A stretch of 64,000 nt of DNA from Solibacillus sp040273735 (GCF_040273735.1 NZ_JBELZM010000009.1:62001-126000); one strand, 5' to 3'; shown: positions 1 to 9,120, numbered from the stretch's first letter. Translations and numbers: made by a program. The notes: a model not told the origin generated them from the sequence alone.

Positions 1-429
1 TTTATCTATAGCTATTTCATATCGTAATGGATATTTATCGCTATCCTGAAGGACGATTTGTTTGCCAAGCTTTTGTTTTGTATTAATAATAATTGGCGCA
101 AGTAAGTTAATTGTAGAATTCGCGAAGTGTTCTTTTAAAGTGATGACAGTATATGTTGCCACTTCACTTTCTTCACTTATCTGTAATTGTTCTTTATCCT
201 CTTCGCTTAAATGAAAAGCATAATCGGATTTAAAGGCGAATGGGTAGCCTACAACAAAGCCAATTTGCTCATCTTCAGTCGATTGTAATAAGGCAATGGG
301 GAGGTCTGCATCTAATCCTATAAGAATGTATTTCGTATATTGTGTAAAACCAGGTAACCCCTGTTCAAATGTAAGTATTTCTGATTGATCTATTTCTACT
401 TCACCTAAAAATTTCGTTTGAATATTCAT
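1..429 (-). CDS. fliW: flagellar assembly factor FliW (3' end cut by window edge)
   Basis: The frame reads MNIQTKFLGEVEIDQ, then an LTFEQGLPGF motif and IGFVVGYPFAF, which are typical of FliW. It stays open to the window edge with 143 codons, about the full family length, so only the stop and perhaps a few residues are missing. FliW is a cytoplasmic protein that binds flagellin and antagonises the translational repressor CsrA, coupling flagellin synthesis to export. The start at 429 follows a Shine-Dalgarno-like aaaggagcg. It is the last gene of the flgM-flgN-flgK-flgL-yviE-fliW run, and csrA is expected just outside the window. Confidence 0.93.
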   Translation of the reverse strand, partial: MNIQTKFLGEVEIDQSEILTFEQGLPGFTQYTKYILIGLDADLPIALLQSTEDEQIGFVVGYPFAFKSDYAFHLSEEDKEQLQISEESEVATYTVITLKEHFANSTINLLAPIIINTKQKLGKQIVLQDSDKYPLRYEIAIDK

Positions 430-443
430 GTATTTCGCTCCTT

Positions 444-1010
444 TTAGCCAATGACGTCAATTTGCACATCTGGTCTTACAATCATTTTGCTATTTACTTT
501 TCCATAAGTGAAGTCAATTTGCGGCTTGTTCACCGTCACGTCAACTTTCGGTGCATTGCGTTCAATATTTATATCTGTTTTTCCTGGTGTAATATTTACT
601 TTTACTGAACCAATCGACGGAATGAATTTAATGTTATAAGGACCTGGACGTTCCGGACCATGATTTTGTTTGGAAATGTTTTGGATTGTTGCACGTCCTT
701 GGCCTTTCCCAGCACTCATCATAATTTGACGTCCTTCACCCATTCGTCTGGACATCCCTTTCAACATTTCTTGCCTTCCCCTTTGAGCATATTCTTTAAT
801 CAATTCGCCAACAGGTTTGGACCCTAAATCTCGCCACATTTGGTCCATATTAATATCCAGCTTGGCGTTTGTCGTATTAATCTCAACTGTTGCAGCAGGT
901 TGGGATATGTTTAATTCTGCACGTCGCTGTTGAATACGCTGAAAGGGCTTGGTAATCGTGTAATCCATCTGGATATCTGTTGTTGAAATCTGTATTTGTG
1001 GGAATCGCAT
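444..1010 (-). CDS. YviE/DUF6470-family flagellar-operon protein
   Basis: A 188-residue protein beginning MRFPQIQISTTD, with PQI.I.TT at the N terminus and repeated short valine/isoleucine-rich beta segments (VEINTTNAKLDIN, VDVTVNKPQIDFTYG). This matches the YviE-like family encoded between flgL and fliW in Bacillus. The frame stays open 16 codons further upstream, but the start at 1010 has a good ribosome site (aagggagac, 9 bases upstream). Biochemical function is not established. There is no signal peptide or membrane segment. The gene ends 14 bases before fliW, so the two are probably cotranscribed. Confidence 0.8.
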   Translation of the reverse strand: MRFPQIQISTTDIQMDYTITKPFQRIQQRRAELNISQPAATVEINTTNAKLDINMDQMWRDLGSKPVGELIKEYAQRGRQEMLKGMSRRMGEGRQIMMSAGKGQGRATIQNISKQNHGPERPGPYNIKFIPSIGSVKVNITPGKTDINIERNAPKVDVTVNKPQIDFTYGKVNSKMIVRPDVQIDVIG

Positions 1011-1155
1011 TTTTAATGTCTCCCTTCTTTTCAATAAAAGCGCTTGGAGCATGTCCAAACGCTTAAAAAATATATGAGTTAAAAATTAATTAATGGGTGA
1101 AATCTAATTTCATATTTAAAACCCATTTGCGCCTGCCGCTTTGCTTTCGGCGCAG

Positions 1156-1197
1156 AACTCTAGTAGATTTCATTAACGGATGAAATCTACTAGAGTT
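1156..1197. other. perfect 18-bp inverted repeat over the flgL stop codon
   Basis: Arms at 1156-1173 and 1180-1197 are exact reverse complements (AACTCTAGTAGATTTCAT and its complement) around a 6-base loop. The flgL stop codon (1173-1175) lies in the hairpin. No long U tract follows on the minus strand, so it is not a classical terminator. It may be an mRNA-stabilising or partial attenuating hairpin between flgL and yviE. A GC-rich stem (GCGCC/GGCGC, about 1128-1153) lies just downstream in the same transcript. Confidence 0.75.
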
Positions 1198-2096
1198 TGC
1201 TGAATAATTTTGGCGCCTACAGAGAGGGCAGCTTGATGGATAGATTCAGCTGTTACCATTTCTGTAATTGTTTTTGCATAGTCTGTATCTTCGTTTTCAG
1301 ACATTTGCTTTGTTACGTTTACTTCTTGCATTTGCAGGCGACTTTCCATTAATTCAACACGATTTTGCTTTGCGCCGACTTCTGCGCGCTTTACCAGTAC
1401 CTTTTCATTTAATGAATCAAGTCCTGGAATATTTGCAGTGCCTCCTGCTGTAAAATCAACGCCTAGTGCGTTACCGATTTCTTCACTTGTACCTCCGTTA
1501 TTTAAAAGAGTGTCTAGCCCGTTCATGAAAGTTTTTACTTCTCCAAATAGTTCTGCACCCGTTACATTAATAGGCATTGAGATTCCATCGAACACATTAA
1601 TCTCAATTTCCTTACCCAATCCGGTGAAATTAGGACCATTTTGAATTTCACCGTTTTCATCAAACAAGGGGCTACTAGTATGTGTCCCGGAGAAAATATA
1701 ATTTTCCCCAACTTTTGTGTTCCCTAAATCTTGGATATGTTGATTGATTTGTGAAATTTCCTGGTTGATTTTTTGACGATCCTCGGTAGTAATTGTATCA
1801 TTCGCTGCTTGAATAATTAACTCTTTTACACGAATAAGAGATGTTCCTACTTGATCTAACGCTTCATCCGTTGAATCTAACCAAGTATTTGCTTCCCTCA
1901 TATTACGTTGGTATTGTGCATTTTTATCTAGGTCAATGCGATATCCCATTCCTTTTACAGCTACTACTGGATCATCGGAAGGTCGGTTAATTATACTTCC
2001 TGAATTTAATTGTTCTTGGTATTTAGCCATTTTATTATAACTATTATTTAAGTTACGAAGCATATTACTAGAGAGCATCGATTGTGTTACGCGCAT
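1173..2096 (-). CDS. flgL: flagellar hook-associated protein 3 FlgL
   Basis: A 307-residue hook-filament junction protein. The N terminus (MRVTQSMLSSNMLRNLNNSY) and the C-terminal helix (ESIHQAALSVGAKIIQQTLVDF) are the paired flagellin-like D0/D1 helices of FlgL. NRPSDDP near residue 38 and YIFSGT near 150 are family hallmarks. It is exported through the flagellar type III apparatus, so no signal peptide is expected. It lies 28 bases after flgK and its 3' end runs into a perfect inverted repeat. Confidence 0.95.
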   Translation of the reverse strand: MRVTQSMLSSNMLRNLNNSYNKMAKYQEQLNSGSIINRPSDDPVVAVKGMGYRIDLDKNAQYQRNMREANTWLDSTDEALDQVGTSLIRVKELIIQAANDTITTEDRQKINQEISQINQHIQDLGNTKVGENYIFSGTHTSSPLFDENGEIQNGPNFTGLGKEIEINVFDGISMPINVTGAELFGEVKTFMNGLDTLLNNGGTSEEIGNALGVDFTAGGTANIPGLDSLNEKVLVKRAEVGAKQNRVELMESRLQMQEVNVTKQMSENEDTDYAKTITEMVTAESIHQAALSVGAKIIQQTLVDFIR

Positions 2097-2124
2097 CGTA
2101 TTATTCCCTTCTTTCTAGTATGGA

Positions 2125-3666
2125 TTATAAACCTGCACGGCCCATTCCGTTAATGATTTTGTCTAATGTTTCGTCGATAACTGTAATCATACGTGCGTTG
2201 GCATTATAGGCTTGTTGGAAAGTAATCATATTCGTCATCTCTTCGTCTAGTGAAACTGAGTTATGGGATGCACGATTATTTTCAATTTGCAGACGCAAAG
2301 TTATTGAGTTGTATTCTAATGTTACTGCTTGTTGACCTTTAACTCCTAAATCACCAACTAAAGATTTATAGAAGGATTGGAACGTACCACCTTGCAAAGC
2401 TGTTTGAACTTTGGATTGCAATTCAGAAAGCTTTAACATATTTTGGTTGTTACCTTCTTCGTTTTCCTCACTAGAAGCAGCAACTTCGCTTGGTTCTGTA
2501 GTAACAACTTTAAAATCCTTTGCTGAAGCGCCCGAGAAGAATGGCTTACCTTTATCACCATTCAAATCAAATCCGTCTTCATGTAGTGCATTGAATTTCT
2601 CAATAAATTCACTTGCCAAAAGATCTAACTTTGATAACATTTCTGGATATATGCCTTCTCCGTTACTGTGACCAAATGCATCAATCAACGACACTAACGA
2701 ACCTTTTGAAGATTCAAGCTGATTATAATTCACTGTTGCAATATTGGCTGTCGGTGGATTTTTCTCATGATTACTTGACAATCCCGAAATAGAAATATTA
2801 TCGAACTCCAGATATTCACCATTCGCATCTACATCACCGGTAATTGGGCCTGTTGCATTATTTGTCGAAAGTGCTGCATATTCTTTCCCTTTAACAAGAG
2901 TAATCGATTGGCCGTCTGTTGTTTTAAAGGAAATTGTCATGCTCCCTTCTGCTATTGCTAAAGCATTACCACCAGATTTCTCAGTCGTTATTGATACAGG
3001 AATAATATCGTTTAACTTATCAACCAATACATCACGTGCATCATAAAGATCATTCGGCATATATCCATTTGGCTCTACCGCTTGTATTTGACCATTTAAA
3101 TCAGCTATTTGCTTTAAAATATTATTAACTTCTTTCGTTTTTACATTTATTTCATTCCCGATATTTCCTTGAATTTGCTTTAGCTGAGCATCGATATAGT
3201 TGAATGATTCTGCCAAAGATTGACCTTTTGAAATCATTACTTGGCGTGCTGCTGTATCTTTTGGATTTGTCACGATGTCTTCCATCGATTTCCAAAATTC
3301 AGTAAATGCCTGATTCAGCCCAAATTCAGAAGGTTCGGACATAATATCTTCCATTTGAGAGATTGATTTTGTTGTCGATTGCCAGTAGCCCAACTTATTT
3401 GTTTCTTGGCGATATTGGCGGTCGATAAATTCATCACGAATACGCTGTACGGAATGCGCCTGCACCCCTGTCCCGATATGACCTGCTGTTTTACCTGTAT
3501 TTAAACCCGGACTTGGGAATCCCGGTGTTGTTTCCATATTGATGCGTTGGCGAGTATAGCCGAGTGTGTTGGCATTTGAAATGTTATGTCCTGTTGTATA
3601 AAGCGCTGATTGCTGCGTGTAAAGTCCGCGCTTGCTTGCTTCAAGTCCCATAAATGTTGAACGCAT
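2125..3666 (-). CDS. flgK: flagellar hook-associated protein 1 FlgK
   Basis: A 513-residue protein with the FlgK N-terminal rod/hook motif (LEASKRGLYTQQSALYTTGHN followed by ISNANTLGYTRQR), a central domain, and the C-terminal helix with MTNMITFQQAYNANARMI. It forms the hook-filament junction with FlgL. The start at 3666 is supported by a strong ribosome site (aagggaggtc). It sits in the late flagellar run after flgN, its export chaperone. Confidence 0.95.
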   Translation of the reverse strand: MRSTFMGLEASKRGLYTQQSALYTTGHNISNANTLGYTRQRINMETTPGFPSPGLNTGKTAGHIGTGVQAHSVQRIRDEFIDRQYRQETNKLGYWQSTTKSISQMEDIMSEPSEFGLNQAFTEFWKSMEDIVTNPKDTAARQVMISKGQSLAESFNYIDAQLKQIQGNIGNEINVKTKEVNNILKQIADLNGQIQAVEPNGYMPNDLYDARDVLVDKLNDIIPVSITTEKSGGNALAIAEGSMTISFKTTDGQSITLVKGKEYAALSTNNATGPITGDVDANGEYLEFDNISISGLSSNHEKNPPTANIATVNYNQLESSKGSLVSLIDAFGHSNGEGIYPEMLSKLDLLASEFIEKFNALHEDGFDLNGDKGKPFFSGASAKDFKVVTTEPSEVAASSEENEEGNNQNMLKLSELQSKVQTALQGGTFQSFYKSLVGDLGVKGQQAVTLEYNSITLRLQIENNRASHNSVSLDEEMTNMITFQQAYNANARMITVIDETLDKIINGMGRAGL

Positions 3667-3750
3667 TGTAGGACCTCCCTTTTAGTGTATTTAAATATCA
3701 ATAAAAAATCGCATGTATTGCCTCCGCAGCATGCGGAAGCTTACATGCGA

Positions 3751-4254
3751 TTAGGCTTTAAATTCATTGAAAGAACGTTTTGCAACTTCAGTATTCCCGC
3801 GTATTTGCGCACCGGAATAATTGAACTGCTCTGTTTGCTGTGGGCGCATTGCATCCAATGTAATGTTAATAAATTGCAGTGAATTCATGACAAGTTTCTG
3901 ATTCAAATCATTTTGAATCTTTAATTGATTCAGCAACGCTATTAAACGTTCGCGTACATTAATCAATTTTTCAGTGGATTCGCTGTTTTCAGCGGCAGTT
4001 ATCACATCGGCAACAGATGGTGTGTCAGTGAGAGCAATTCCTTTTGCTCGGAGGTAATCCGTTACCATCAACTGTCGCTGTTGTTCAAGTGTGTTAATCG
4101 CCGCTACATGTGCCTGCTCACTTTTGATGAGCTGATCAAGCTGTTCCATATCACCTTGCTTAATGTATTCCGTTTTCGCAAGCGCTAGTTCCAGCAGACT
4201 TTTATGCATTTTCTCTAGCTTTTCCAACATGACGACAATATTGGCAATTGACAT
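3751..4254 (-). CDS. flgN: FlgN-type flagellar export chaperone (YvyG-like)
   Basis: A 167-residue, mostly helical cytoplasmic protein. The N-terminal half (LEKLEKMHKSLLELALAKTE) is a long amphipathic helix typical of FlgN, which binds the C-terminal helices of FlgK and FlgL before export. Assignment rests on this pattern plus its position directly upstream of flgK and downstream of flgM, as for yvyG in B. subtilis. Sequence conservation in the family is low. Confidence 0.88.
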   Translation of the reverse strand: MSIANIVVMLEKLEKMHKSLLELALAKTEYIKQGDMEQLDQLIKSEQAHVAAINTLEQQRQLMVTDYLRAKGIALTDTPSVADVITAAENSESTEKLINVRERLIALLNQLKIQNDLNQKLVMNSLQFINITLDAMRPQQTEQFNYSGAQIRGNTEVAKRSFNEFKA

Positions 4255-4287
4255 GTATTTAGCGCTCCCTTGCTCGTAGTATTTCTG

Positions 4288-4551
4288 TTATTTCCCTTGG
4301 TAGAATTTCAGCATGTCCTCAGCAACCTGCTTTGCGTCTACTTTGTAGTTTCCAGAATCAATATCTTCTTTAATCTTTTTCACACGTTCTGCACGCTCAT
4401 TTGCATAGGTCGAATTAGCCTGCATCTCTTTTGCTTTTGTTGAAATTTCGATCTGGTCTGCAAATGATTTTTTAGTTTCTTCTGTTTTTACAGGACGTGC
4501 TTGATTATTGTATTTATTGATTGCTTGTAAACCTATTGGATTAATCTTCAT
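4288..4551 (-). CDS. flgM: anti-sigma-D factor FlgM
   Basis: An 87-residue protein starting MKINPIGLQAINKYNNQ, with a C-terminal helix (VKKIKEDIDSGNYKVDAKQVA, LLKFY-type end) characteristic of FlgM, which holds the flagellar sigma factor SigD inactive until hook completion. The open frame extends 24 codons further upstream, but the start at 4551 is preceded by a near-perfect ribosome site (agaggaggtc). The upstream extension overlaps a repeat-like intergenic element, so the short form is preferred. Confidence 0.9.
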   Translation of the reverse strand: MKINPIGLQAINKYNNQARPVKTEETKKSFADQIEISTKAKEMQANSTYANERAERVKKIKEDIDSGNYKVDAKQVAEDMLKFYQGK

Positions 4552-4554
4552 ATT

Positions 4555-4745
4555 TATAGACCTCCTCTTAAAATCAGTTACGCCTCGATCCGGCTTTAGG
4601 TCCACACGATGTGGATCAGTCATCCTTTGTCACACGATGCGACAGTTTTAGAATGCCTTCCTCTATTCAAATAAATCCTTACCGAACCTTCGACTTCCGC
4701 CCTGAGCTTAAACTTCTTTTAGCTGAATAAAGTTAAAAGCTTCGT
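4555..4745. other. possible degenerate copy of a structured intergenic element
   Basis: The stretch between flgM and yvyF contains TTACGCCTCG, GTCCA, CTTCCGCCCTGAGCT and a partial inverted pair (TTCTTTTAGCTGAAT / AAGTT). The same words occur in the same order in the element at 22145-22330. A separate short palindrome, TCCACACGATGTGGA, lies inside it. The similarity is patchy and was judged by eye. Confidence 0.3.
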
Positions 4746-4842
4746 CTACTTTATATTTCGACTGCTTCAACCATTTGTTTAAGCTTTAGTGCAAAAAACT
4801 GGACTTATGTAGTATATTATTATGCTCATTTTACTGAAAATA

Positions 4843-4874
4843 AAAACGAAGTCCTATTTAAATGACTCCGTTTT
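4843..4874 (-). terminator. terminator downstream of yvyF
   Basis: An inverted repeat AAAACGGAGTC / GACTTCGTTTT on the minus strand (one mismatch), ending in a T-rich run, 7 bases after the yvyF stop. Confidence 0.7.
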
Positions 4875-4880
4875 AGACAA

Positions 4881-5291
4881 TTATTTTTTTTCAGAAAGAT
4901 ACGTTGCACGTTCACGACGTTTAATATCATCGCGAAACTCTTTCGCGGCATCAAAAGTTCGCAATTCTGATTTTAACTCGTTTTGACATTTTTCACATAA
5001 TTTGCCTGAATTTGTTATCCTTCCACAGTTATCACATGGATACCCGAGGTTCGGAAACATCGCTGGGTGTAAACGTCCTTTCCGTACCCATTTATAAAGC
5101 AAGTCACGATCAACTCCTGTCGCCTCTACAATACGGTCAACATTTGCTGCACGATTTTCACGCTTACGAAGGAAACGATATACCTCCTGATATAAATCCT
5201 CTTCTTTTTGTGCACAGTTATGGCAAACTTCCCTCAAGCCAGTGTAGTTAAAAAAAGCATTACATTCCGGGCAATTTCTTAATTCAGCCAT
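4881..5291 (-). CDS. yvyF: YvyF/TIGR03826-type flagellar operon protein
   Basis: A 136-residue soluble protein with two CxxC pairs at each end (NCPECNAFF and CHNC near the N terminus, CDNCGR and CEKC near residue 95), suggesting two zinc-binding sites around a central helical segment resembling a helix-turn-helix (VDRIVEATGVDRDLLYKWV). This is the layout of the YvyF family found between comF and flgM in Bacillus. A regulatory role is often suggested but not proven. It has its own terminator. Confidence 0.85.
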   Translation of the reverse strand: MAELRNCPECNAFFNYTGLREVCHNCAQKEEDLYQEVYRFLRKRENRAANVDRIVEATGVDRDLLYKWVRKGRLHPAMFPNLGYPCDNCGRITNSGKLCEKCQNELKSELRTFDAAKEFRDDIKRRERATYLSEKK

Positions 5292-5391
5292 TATGAGCCC
5301 TCCTTCTTATACAATCTACTATCCGTTAATTATACAAAATCATTCGATAACTTTGATTGACAACTTTCCAACATCTTAATAGGTTCTTATT

Positions 5392-5997
5392 TTATCCATG
5401 AATCAATGTAAATCCATCCACTGTTTTCGCTCCCGCTTCCAGAAGCACCTTCTTTGCATGGTTTAATGTCGTCCCTGTAGTATAGATATCGTCCACTACT
5501 AACAATTTTTTATCTTTTATTGCAGTAGGATTAATAACTTTAAAAAACTGGAGTGTTTGCAGACGCTCTTTCCTTGTTTTTAGTGATTGCTGCTCATTCG
5601 AAAGCTTTGTTAAATGGTGGGCAAACGGGATATTCGCCGCTTTCAGTAATTCATCGATATGTGCGAATGTCCTTAGTTTCAAGTTTTCGGGGTGCATTGG
5701 AATCGGGATTATGAGGCGGGTTTCATTTTTAAGTTGTTCATGAAGGGTATTATTGAATACGTTAGCAAGGAGTATGTCATGCAAAAACTTATAGCGATGC
5801 AAATAATCTTTCATTGCTTCATTATAATGGAATAAAGAGACGACTCCCTCTTCCTGTTGTAGCTCGATTCGTTGGAAACGCTGTTCACAGCGGGGGCAAA
5901 TTGTTTGTGGCAATGTTTTTAGAAGTAGCTCTTTCCAGCTGATTCTTTGATGAAGCTCGCGATCACATAATAGGCAATTCTGAATCGGCTTATTCAT
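5392..5997 (-). CDS. comFC: ComFC phosphoribosyltransferase-like competence protein
   Basis: A 201-residue protein. The N terminus has two CxxC pairs (CLLCD at 8-12, CPRC at 34-37) forming a zinc ribbon, and the C terminus has the PRPP-binding loop VVDDIYTTGTT. ComFC takes part in natural transformation with the ComFA ATPase. Its start overlaps the comFA stop by 8 bases, implying translational coupling. In B. subtilis comFB lies between these two genes. Here it is absent. Confidence 0.92.
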   Translation of the reverse strand: MNKPIQNCLLCDRELHQRISWKELLLKTLPQTICPRCEQRFQRIELQQEEGVVSLFHYNEAMKDYLHRYKFLHDILLANVFNNTLHEQLKNETRLIIPIPMHPENLKLRTFAHIDELLKAANIPFAHHLTKLSNEQQSLKTRKERLQTLQFFKVINPTAIKDKKLLVVDDIYTTGTTLNHAKKVLLEAGAKTVDGFTLIHG

Positions 5998-7304
5998 GAA
6001 TGTTCATCTCCAATATTTTATTGCGTGCACGGTCCATTTCCATAGTGATGCCATGGTGGAAAAATACGATATCACCATTAGGGTACTGCACATTTCGACC
6101 AACTCTTCCGCTAATCTGAATAAGCGCACTGGATGTGAATACAGGATTCTCCGTACCGACTACGGCTACCTGGACATTTTTAATTGTGATCCCGCGTTCC
6201 AAAATAGTAGTCGTCAGTAGACCTTTTCTTTTTTTATTGCGTAATTCCAGGACTTTCTCTTTCCTGTCAGGATCTTCGGAATGGACACTTTCAATAGTAG
6301 ATTCTATCTTTTGAAAGAGGGGTGTTGCTTGTTCCATTAATTCGATAGTTGGGAAGAAAATGAGGAATGGCTCGTTCTGCTGGAGCCTATGCTTGACCCA
6401 TGTGTGGAGCTTTTGAGGGATTTTATTTTTCTGAAATGCTTTTTCGTAATTCCAAAGAGACTGGAATCTTGGCACAGGCAAGGGTTGGCCATGGAATCTT
6501 CTTGCGATAAATGAGCAGCCCCAGTCTTCTCTTTTTTNNNNNNNNNNNNNNNNNNNNNNNNNNNNNNNNNNNNNNNNNNNNNNNNNNNNNNNNNNNNNNN
6601 NNNNNNNNNNNNNNNNNNNNNNNNNNNNNNNNNNNNAACACCTTCTGAAATCGAGGATACAATTCCAAGACGACATCCGTCCGAGGTGTTGCCACACAAA
6701 CTCTTTTACCTGCTTTGAGCGAGTCATATATTGCAGTAAAAAGAATCTCCGTTTTACCGGCACCACAAACCGCCACCAATAAATGATTTCTATTTCGCGA
6801 AATACTATGCGCCAGTTCGTTCGCTGCTTTTTCCTGTTGAGAGGTAAGCTTGCCGCTCCATGCAAACTGAACTCGCGATTTCTGTTTTCGGGTTTCCGTT
6901 TTCCACAAAATTAGTTCATCACAGCTGCACATTCGCCCCATCGTAATACAATGTCGGCAATAGTGACAGAGTTTTTGACACTTCGCGCAGTGAAAGGAAA
7001 CGAATTTATGTGATTGTTCATTTAGACAACGACGGCAAATTAACTTAGGTTCTGTGATAACAGCGGGAATCGTTTCGAAATAACCGCGGTTGATATAAGT
7101 ATCGATTTTTTGCCGAGGAAATGGTGTGTGGTTGCGCGACCATATTCGACCGGTGAAGAAATTTACGATTTCAGGTTCTGGAATGAGTCCGGAGTAGCGA
7201 GTGTAGGTTGAAGGATTTGATTTGTCTGAGACATTAGAAAAGGTTGATATTGAGGGTTTGAATAGTCTATAGCGTTTTCTTATTGAGGATGTTCTTGTGT
7301 ACAT
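5990..7304 (-). CDS. comFA: ComFA late competence helicase-like ATPase (interrupted by an assembly gap)
   Basis: The first 222 residues (7304 to 6637) contain nine cysteines in zinc-finger spacing (90-128, including CAKCQKLCHYC) and the Walker A motif GAGKT at 181-185. After the N run a different frame encodes about 181 C-terminal residues with the superfamily 2 motifs LLTTTILERGITI and QISGRVGR. The two parts are one gene: the frame change is explained by the gap, whose true length should be 2 modulo 3. The missing piece should hold the DEAD-like motif II. The family length of about 460 suggests somewhat more than 99 bases are missing. ComFA is a membrane-associated ATPase that helps import single-stranded DNA. 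The start follows aaaggagcg. Confidence 0.88.
6538..6636. other. assembly gap (99 N)
   Basis: A run of N inside comFA. Flanking sequence reads as one ComFA protein in two frames, so the N count does not equal the real number of missing bases. Confidence 0.99.
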
Positions 7305-7373
7305 GATTTTCGCTCCTTTATTTTATTTTCGTTTTAAGTGTTTTAGATTTTGCAGGTTATGACATGGAAACAC

Positions 7374-7515
7374 TTCTACTTTTCATTCGAAAAATTCCAA
7401 ATTCCCCCGTTCACATTCTACTTTCAACCCAAAATTCTCCACTTCCCTTGGAATACTTTCTACTTTCCACGACCCGTGTTCTACTTTCAACTCAAAACTT
7501 TCCACTTCTCAGCCT
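7374..7515 (-). repeat. 21-bp phased repeat array, 7 units
   Basis: Units start at 7374, 7395, 7416, 7437, 7458, 7479 and 7500, every one exactly 21 bp apart. The plus-strand core is TTCTACTTTC, with variants TTCCAAATT, CTCCACTTC and TTCCACTTC; the rest of each unit is variable. The array lies between comFA and the degV terminator. A 67-codon plus-strand frame through it encodes FYF heptads but has no ribosome site. Confidence 0.88.
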
Positions 7516-7535
7516 CCCGCACCACAAACCAAAAA

Positions 7536-7568
7536 AACAGCCACTCTCCCTAAGAAGTAGTGACTGTT
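7536..7568 (-). terminator. terminator downstream of degV
   Basis: An imperfect inverted repeat AACAG.CACT / AGTG.CTGTT. Read on the minus strand it is followed by a T run (complement of aaaaaaa at 7531-7537). Confidence 0.65.
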
Positions 7569-7583
7569 AAGCCTAAAGCCTAG

Positions 7584-8426
7584 TTATTTCTTAATCCAAC
7601 CGATTCCCATTGAACCTTCACCTAAGTGTGTACCGATTACCGGTCCGAAATAGCTTAGAGTAAAGTCGACTGTTGGGTAAGCGGCGGCTAAAGATTTCAT
7701 CCATTCACTTGCTTCTTCTTCACAATTGCCATGAATAACTGTTGCTTGCAGTGCGCCGTGCTTTTCGACTGCTGAAGCTAGTTGTTCTTCCACTCGGCGT
7801 AGTGCTTTTTTGCGTGTACGGATTTTTTCGAACGGAACGATTACTTTATCCTGGAACGTCAGGATTGGCTTAACTTGCAGCAATCCGCCAATTAATGCTG
7901 CTGCAGCTGAAAGTCGACCGCCGCGTTGGAGGTGCTGTAAATCATCGACAATAATATAAACATCCCGCGTATCCTTTAATTCATTTAAATGGGACATTAT
8001 CTGTTCACCTGTTGCGCCATCCAACGCTAATTTTGCGGCTTCTTTCACATACAAGCCCTGCAAGTAGGCTGCAACTTCCGAATCAAATGCATGAACGTTC
8101 ACACCTTCCACCATTGCGCCCGCTTGGACAGCACCTTGGAAAGTTCCGCTAATACCGCTTGATAAGTGAATCGTTACAATTTCATCATAATCTTTTCCTA
8201 ATGTTTCATAAAGCTCGACAAATTTTCCGACAGACGGTTGCGTTGTTTTCGGAAACTCCGCTGCACCGCGCACACGGTCGTAAAATTCTGAAGCTGTAAT
8301 ATCGATTTCTTCATCGTAAAATGTTCCTTCAATGTTTACACTTAGAGGAATCATATGGACATTGTACGAATTTCGTTCTTCAAGTGTTAAATAGGCTGTA
8401 CTATCTGTAACAATTGCTGTTTTCAT
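7584..8426 (-). CDS. DegV family fatty-acid-binding protein
   Basis: A 280-residue protein beginning MKTAIVTDSTAYL. It has the DegV signatures TTQPSVGKFVELYE and ISGTFQGA and a C-terminal IGTHLGEGSMGIGW motif. DegV/FakB proteins bind a fatty acid and present it to the fatty-acid kinase FakA, which makes acyl-phosphate for phospholipid synthesis. Its position near degU gave the family its name but no direct regulatory link is shown. It is monocistronic here, with a terminator 16 bases after the stop. Confidence 0.92.
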   Translation of the reverse strand: MKTAIVTDSTAYLTLEERNSYNVHMIPLSVNIEGTFYDEEIDITASEFYDRVRGAAEFPKTTQPSVGKFVELYETLGKDYDEIVTIHLSSGISGTFQGAVQAGAMVEGVNVHAFDSEVAAYLQGLYVKEAAKLALDGATGEQIMSHLNELKDTRDVYIIVDDLQHLQRGGRLSAAAALIGGLLQVKPILTFQDKVIVPFEKIRTRKKALRRVEEQLASAVEKHGALQATVIHGNCEEEASEWMKSLAAAYPTVDFTLSYFGPVIGTHLGEGSMGIGWIKK

Positions 8427-8540
8427 CGCTCTCCCACTCTCCTATGTTCACTAGTTTACAGGAACTCGCTATAATTGTGAACGGTAATTTACCATTCTTA
8501 TAGGGAACTTCCCACTTTTACAACTGCATCGTTATATGAA

Positions 8541-8577
8541 AAAAACATCTTGGCATAAATCCGCGCAAGATGTTTTT
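8541..8577 (-). terminator. terminator downstream of the lipoprotein gene
   Basis: A perfect 12-bp stem AAAAACATCTTG / CAAGATGTTTTT with a T tract on the minus strand. Confidence 0.85.
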
Positions 8578-8604
8578 ACTATATATATTATAGAAGATAA
8601 CAGT

Positions 8605-9120
8605 TTATTCACTGCCGATATAATAGATGCTCGAAACTTTCCAATCGTCTTCCTTCTTCAATACCGTTACTTGACGTCCGACACCGGATAGTTCTGCACC
8701 TGTATCGATTTCTTTCGTTTCTGTCGTTAAATTAGAAAATACTTGGGCTTCATCACCACTGTATTTTACAATCGTAATATCTTCGGCCGTGCGTTTAACA
8801 TCATATTGGTTAAACACATCGGAAACCGCTTCAATATCTTCATCATAATTAAAGCCTGTCGCATTTTTTGAAATTATATTTTTATAACGTTCTAAATCTT
8901 TTTCGTTAAAGGCTGCAATATATTCATTAAAAGCAGATATAATATTATTTTTTTCTTCCTCCGGTACATCCGCCTCTTCCTGAATTGAATTACCCATCAT
9001 TTCAAAGCCTACAGTACCTTCATCGATCGTTTTCTGCAGATTTTCAGGTGAAGCTTCTTGTTTATCCCCGCAAGCTGCCAGTACAAAAACCGCAAGTACA
9101 GCTACCAACCATTTTTTCAT
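8605..9120 (-). CDS. small secreted lipoprotein with NTF2/SnoaL-like domain
   Basis: A 171-residue protein with a lipoprotein signal: MKKWLVAVLAVFVLAACGD, lipobox LAAC with Cys at 18. The mature part contains a short acidic linker, then FNEYIAAFNEKDLERYKNII, the first-helix pattern of an NTF2-like alpha+beta fold, ending WKVSSIYYIGSE. It is probably anchored to the outer face of the membrane. The frame stays open 11 codons upstream, but 9120 has the ribosome site cgggaggtt. It sits between degU and degV, where B. subtilis has no gene. Function is unknown. Confidence 0.8.
   Translation of the reverse strand: MKKWLVAVLAVFVLAACGDKQEASPENLQKTIDEGTVGFEMMGNSIQEEADVPEEEKNNIISAFNEYIAAFNEKDLERYKNIISKNATGFNYDEDIEAVSDVFNQYDVKRTAEDITIVKYSGDEAQVFSNLTTETKEIDTGAELSGVGRQVTVLKKEDDWKVSSIYYIGSE

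Noticed and set aside
7350..7553. 67-codon plus-strand frame with FYF heptads
   Set aside because: No ribosome site; it is a reading of the 21-bp array, and the sister arrays contain stops and frame breaks.
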